A stretch of 64,000 nucleotides of DNA from Acanthaster planci (lineage: Eukaryota; Echinodermata; Asteroidea; Valvatida; Acanthasteridae), in contig NW_019091421.1 of the NCBI RefSeq assembly GCF_001949145.1, forward strand, positions 29,127 to 93,126, read 5' to 3'. The position numbers and the translations under genes are program-made. Positions within the stretch are counted from its first letter, which is position 1. Every line of letters begins with the position of its first letter. The notes below the pieces were generated by a model. That model was given only the letters and a program-made list of their open reading frames with translations, ran no database searches and was not told the origin of the DNA. Shown one piece after another: positions 61,101 to 64,000 of the stretch.

Positions 61101-62653
61101 TTGAGGTCATCGATGAACTGGAACAGGTGGCCAATGTCGTATGTGATGGATGGGCTATTGGGATTGCATCGTTTCAGATGTTCTTCGTAGATCTTGCAAA
61201 CTCCTGCACCCAAGCAGAAAGGAAAAACAATATCTGGCTGCACTACGGTCATTTTAACAAGTTTAAGACCTCCTAGAATTTTATCGGTATTTCTGTCACT
61301 GGGCCTGCATTACATTGTCTCTTAACATGTTTTTACAGGGGTGCACAACATCACTGTAGTGCTACATGGTCATTTGAATGAAGGTTTTGGCAAAGGCAGG
61401 TTTTGTCTGACATTTTGTCTGTAAGTCAGCATGAGTGAAAAAAAAAGTCTAAATAATCAGAAATAAAGGAGGGCACGCTAAATATTAGACTGTTAATATT
61501 TAAAATCATAGAAATGTAGTTAAAATAGTTGTTTCACCAAGACACGTGCACTATAGTTACACAATGAAAATAAACATAAGTTGCCATGATTGATTAGTTT
61601 AAGTTTGGTTTTTCTTCAGGTGAATGCATTTTGTATGGGTGGTCCTAAACTTTTGCAAATGACTATAGTAAACAATGACACGTTTTCTTTTGCGTCTGCA
61701 ATTATTTGATCAAATTAAAAAAGGTAATGGTAAAGAAGTACATGTTCCTGTATATTCAGAATGGAGAATCACGTCTGCTAGGATTGATCTTTCTGAAAAT
61801 TCTGGTGGTCTGCGTAATGTAATGTGTAAAATAAAGATATTTCCGTAATTATGTCTCTGGACAAATACAAGTGTACTCACTGTATGCATGTTGTGGAGTT
61901 TCATGCATATGGTCCAACCTACAGTGTATGAAGTGTTACAATTTCTGTCCAGTTCTCAACAAAATAAATTCTCCTCATTACTTTTCCAATCTGTGGCCTT
62001 GTTTGTGCTAAAACGTGTTCTGGTGTTGGGGTATTTGCAAAGAATTTCAACAAAACCAAGCAGAAGTCATGCCATGTAATTTCAAAGAAGTCTGAATTCA
62101 AATCCGAGACATTGCACTTGGAGCATTTAATTAACCCTCCTTTGGTTTTACAGCACAAATGTGCACAAGTGCCCACAGTCACTGGTGAGCATTTATTTTC
62201 TATATGGAACTCTAACATGCACAGATTCAGTGTGTTCACAGTAGATTGTCAGCACAAAATGACCCAAGGTCTTTTGAGCAGTCCTCTTCACTGCATTTGG
62301 TTTACTGCACAATTATGCACATGAAACAGTGAAGCACAGTTGTTGGGCAGCACAAAAGTGCAATCTGATATTCCTGTGAGGGACTGTTGGTGCAGTGCAC
62401 TACACCACACAGCCGTGCTTCTTTGAGGTGTTTACCAAGTGACCCAAAGAGTGACTTCAGCATAGGAGGGTTTTAATGAAGCATGTTCAACATACTGGCT
62501 GTTGAGTACAGTCATGCCCTGTGTGGACCATTTCCAAGACTACGAATAGTCATATGTCTCCTCTTTACCTTCCATGCAGTCTTTGACAGAGTCATAGTCA
62601 GAGTATGTTCTCGTCTCGGCTGGTCCTGGTTGGATGAGAAGAATGGTGTGTGC
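58053..62653 (-). CDS. ERH: Enhancer of rudimentary homolog, with two alternative terminal exons
   Basis: ERH is a small, highly conserved dimeric protein acting in RNA processing, Microprocessor function and splicing (family knowledge). Exons are 62653-62569 and 61203-61083, then either 59479-59386 or 58146-58053. The first resolved exon encodes [20 protein letters not shown], so the initiator Met must lie on a short upstream exon that was not found, as the reading begins phase 0 after an AG at 62654-62655. The middle exon encodes [20 protein letters not shown] and [19 protein letters not shown], almost the animal consensus. The proximal terminal exon gives the canonical [17 protein letters not shown]. 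The total is about 100 residues against 104 in human. Thr and Ser in RTYSDYDSV match known CK2-site positions. Confidence 0.92.
59386..59479 (-). CDS. ERH: ERH proximal terminal exon (canonical C-terminus)
   Basis: The exon begins after CCCAACAG, completes the split Val codon (GT plus G) and runs 30 codons to [22 protein letters not shown] then [20 protein letters not shown] is the usual ERH ending. No AATAAA is seen close downstream on the minus strand; the nearest is at 58185-58190. Confidence 0.9.
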
Positions 62654-62949
62654 CTGCAAGAAAACAGAAAATCGTTGGACAGAAACCGATGCAAGGATTG
62701 CCAGAAAAACCAATGGCTGAATGAGAAGACTACCAAATCAAAACCAAACTTTCATGGCCAGAAACACACTGGAAATTGCCCATATTGATGCATCAATGAC
62801 TATATAGGGGTGAGCCCTATGTGCAAAATAGGGCTCATAGAGGGCACTTTCACGAGGTGTCCACTTTTGGGTGGACTGTCGTGGGGCCAAGGAGGTACCA
62901 GTTCAGTTTGGGGCTAGTTCCTGTTCGGCGGTCTGCATGCTATAGGCCT

Positions 62950-63065
62950 AATGTCTGTGACCGTATAGTCACCAGTTCCCTCAATTCGCCACCCAATGCC
63001 ATGTTTGCTTGGTTTTCATAGCAAGTGGCGAAATAAGGGGACATGGCGACTGTACGGTCACCGGC
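62950..63065. mobile_element. Inverted-repeat element, second copy of the 18791-18880 family
   Basis: GACCGTATAGTCACCAGTTC on the left faces GACATGGCGACTGTACGGTC on the right, with GTTCCCTCAATTCGCCAC pairing GTGGCGAAATAAGGGGAC. The termini match the element near 18791. It is non-coding. Confidence 0.7.
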
Positions 63066-63770
63066 GTAATAAACCTTTTCGATGTTCAGAGTGCATTATG
63101 GGTTTAGATGACAAGCAAGCCATGCATTTTATACGTTAATCTATGGGGGAAGTGAACCAGTCAGAAATTAGATTTTACAGTTTTTTTCAGAAAATTTTTA
63201 AAGTATCTGCTCATCACCTGACAGATGTATGCATAGTATACAAGGATTTTACAAATAATAAATAATTTTTCAAATGCTTGTATGAAGAAAAATCAACCTT
63301 GTCTTTGTTTAAGGGCACCAGTCATTCTAAGCTGAAAACAATGTGATTGGTCAATGTGGGATGAATGAGCAACAAGCCGTGATATTGATTGGTCAATACT
63401 AGGGCATTAATATTCATGATCTTAGTCAAAACATGGTCCATGACAAAAACTCGTGTTGTTGGAAGGAATTCCCCAAATTTTTCTTTTCTGCCATGCTCTA
63501 AACTTCGAAGTTTGTGAAAATCTTCCTCCCCAATCTATAATGCAATGCTCTGTGAGAAGAGGATGGCTTGAACTGCAGTATTCCTTGGGAATAGATTCAG
63601 ATCACTGCTGTGTTAACGCTCATTTCAAGTTTAGCCTTTGGTCCAAGCCAGCCGCAAAGCCTAAAGGCCTACAAAATACCTTGCTACAACTGGGAAAAAC
63701 TTGTCTGAGATCCCAGTATTCAACGTCAGTTTGTTCTCAAAATTTCAAATAGGTTCGTCTCTCTTCCAAT

Positions 63771-64000
63771 AGACAATGATACTGGTGTCCAGGAGCGTGG
63801 TGTATCCTAAATCCAAACCTCGAAGGGCTATGTGGGTGTCCCCTCAGACAGAACAGCTTGTTGCATATAGGAACAAGGCTAAATGGCGTTATCGACATTT
63901 GAAGACACCTGCACTAAAGCCACAATGGCACCTCAGGACCTGGCATGTCAGGTTGCCCACTCTTATGTGGCTGACGACTGTCATTTCCTTGAAGATAGGA
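63771..64000 (+). mobile_element. Possible LINE ORF2 fragment cut by the window edge
   Basis: One frame reads PKSKPRRAMWVSPQTEQLVA then YRNKAKWRYRHLK. This resembles the linker between endonuclease and reverse transcriptase in LINEs, where an aromatic-rich P.WW motif precedes a basic RNKA segment. The downstream part is not clearly coding, and the call rests on this short resemblance only. Confidence 0.3.

Larger units (their letters stand above)
62654..64000. other. Right flank: repeats, unresolved ERH 5' region
   Basis: The ERH first exon and promoter should lie here or beyond the window but could not be identified; no clear ATG-GT donor was found. Two repeat segments occur at 62860-63065. 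The remainder to 63760 shows no convincing coding sequence. Confidence 0.45.

Noticed and set aside
63453-63752. 99-codon plus-strand ORF near the right end
   Set aside because: No motif and no splice context; probably chance.

Overview
The window is intron-rich, AT-rich eukaryotic DNA with low gene density and many short inverted-repeat (MITE-like or foldback) elements, minisatellites and non-LTR retrotransposon remains. The genes are conserved animal genes with GT-AG introns. SIRT2, TRMT6, churchill and ERH orthologues, together with the repeat style (scattered ACATGTACATGT stretches, hairpin MITEs), suggest a marine invertebrate deuterostome, perhaps an echinoderm. That taxonomic guess is inference only. 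Exons were built by hand from splice sites, reading phase and resemblance to known families; no search was run.

Layout. (1) 1017-14250, minus strand: a SIRT2-type NAD-dependent deacylase, with eleven coding exons resolved and the N-terminal exon or exons unresolved; its introns hold a minisatellite, a perfect 77-bp tandem duplication and a solo repeat arm. (2) 14250-20800: no gene seen; several inverted-repeat elements, a LINE 3' end, a tRNA-derived SINE and a foldback element. (3) 20889-26207, plus strand: six exons encoding a secreted or membrane-anchored M14 zinc carboxypeptidase with a C-terminal transmembrane segment. (4) 26208-31524: no gene recognised. (5) 31525-33798, minus strand: an uninterrupted 757-codon ORF of unknown family with an RVxF-like PP1-docking motif. 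(6) A tRNA-like sequence near 34887. (7) 35621-48766, plus strand: TRMT6, non-catalytic subunit of the tRNA m1A58 methyltransferase, eleven exons, with a degenerate LINE in intron 4, a foldback element and a MITE in intron 1, and two possible extra terminal exons downstream. (8) 51920-55914, minus strand: churchill (CHURC1), four exons. (9) 58053-62653, minus strand: ERH, with two tandem, equal-length alternative terminal exons. (10) 62654-64000: repeats and a possible LINE fragment at the edge.

The genes are independent housekeeping or regulatory genes and show no operon or pathway clustering. The observations most worth a second look are the duplicated ERH terminal exon, the family of foldback elements whose termini and spacer are conserved while their minisatellite arms differ, the membrane-anchored carboxypeptidase and the intronless unknown protein.
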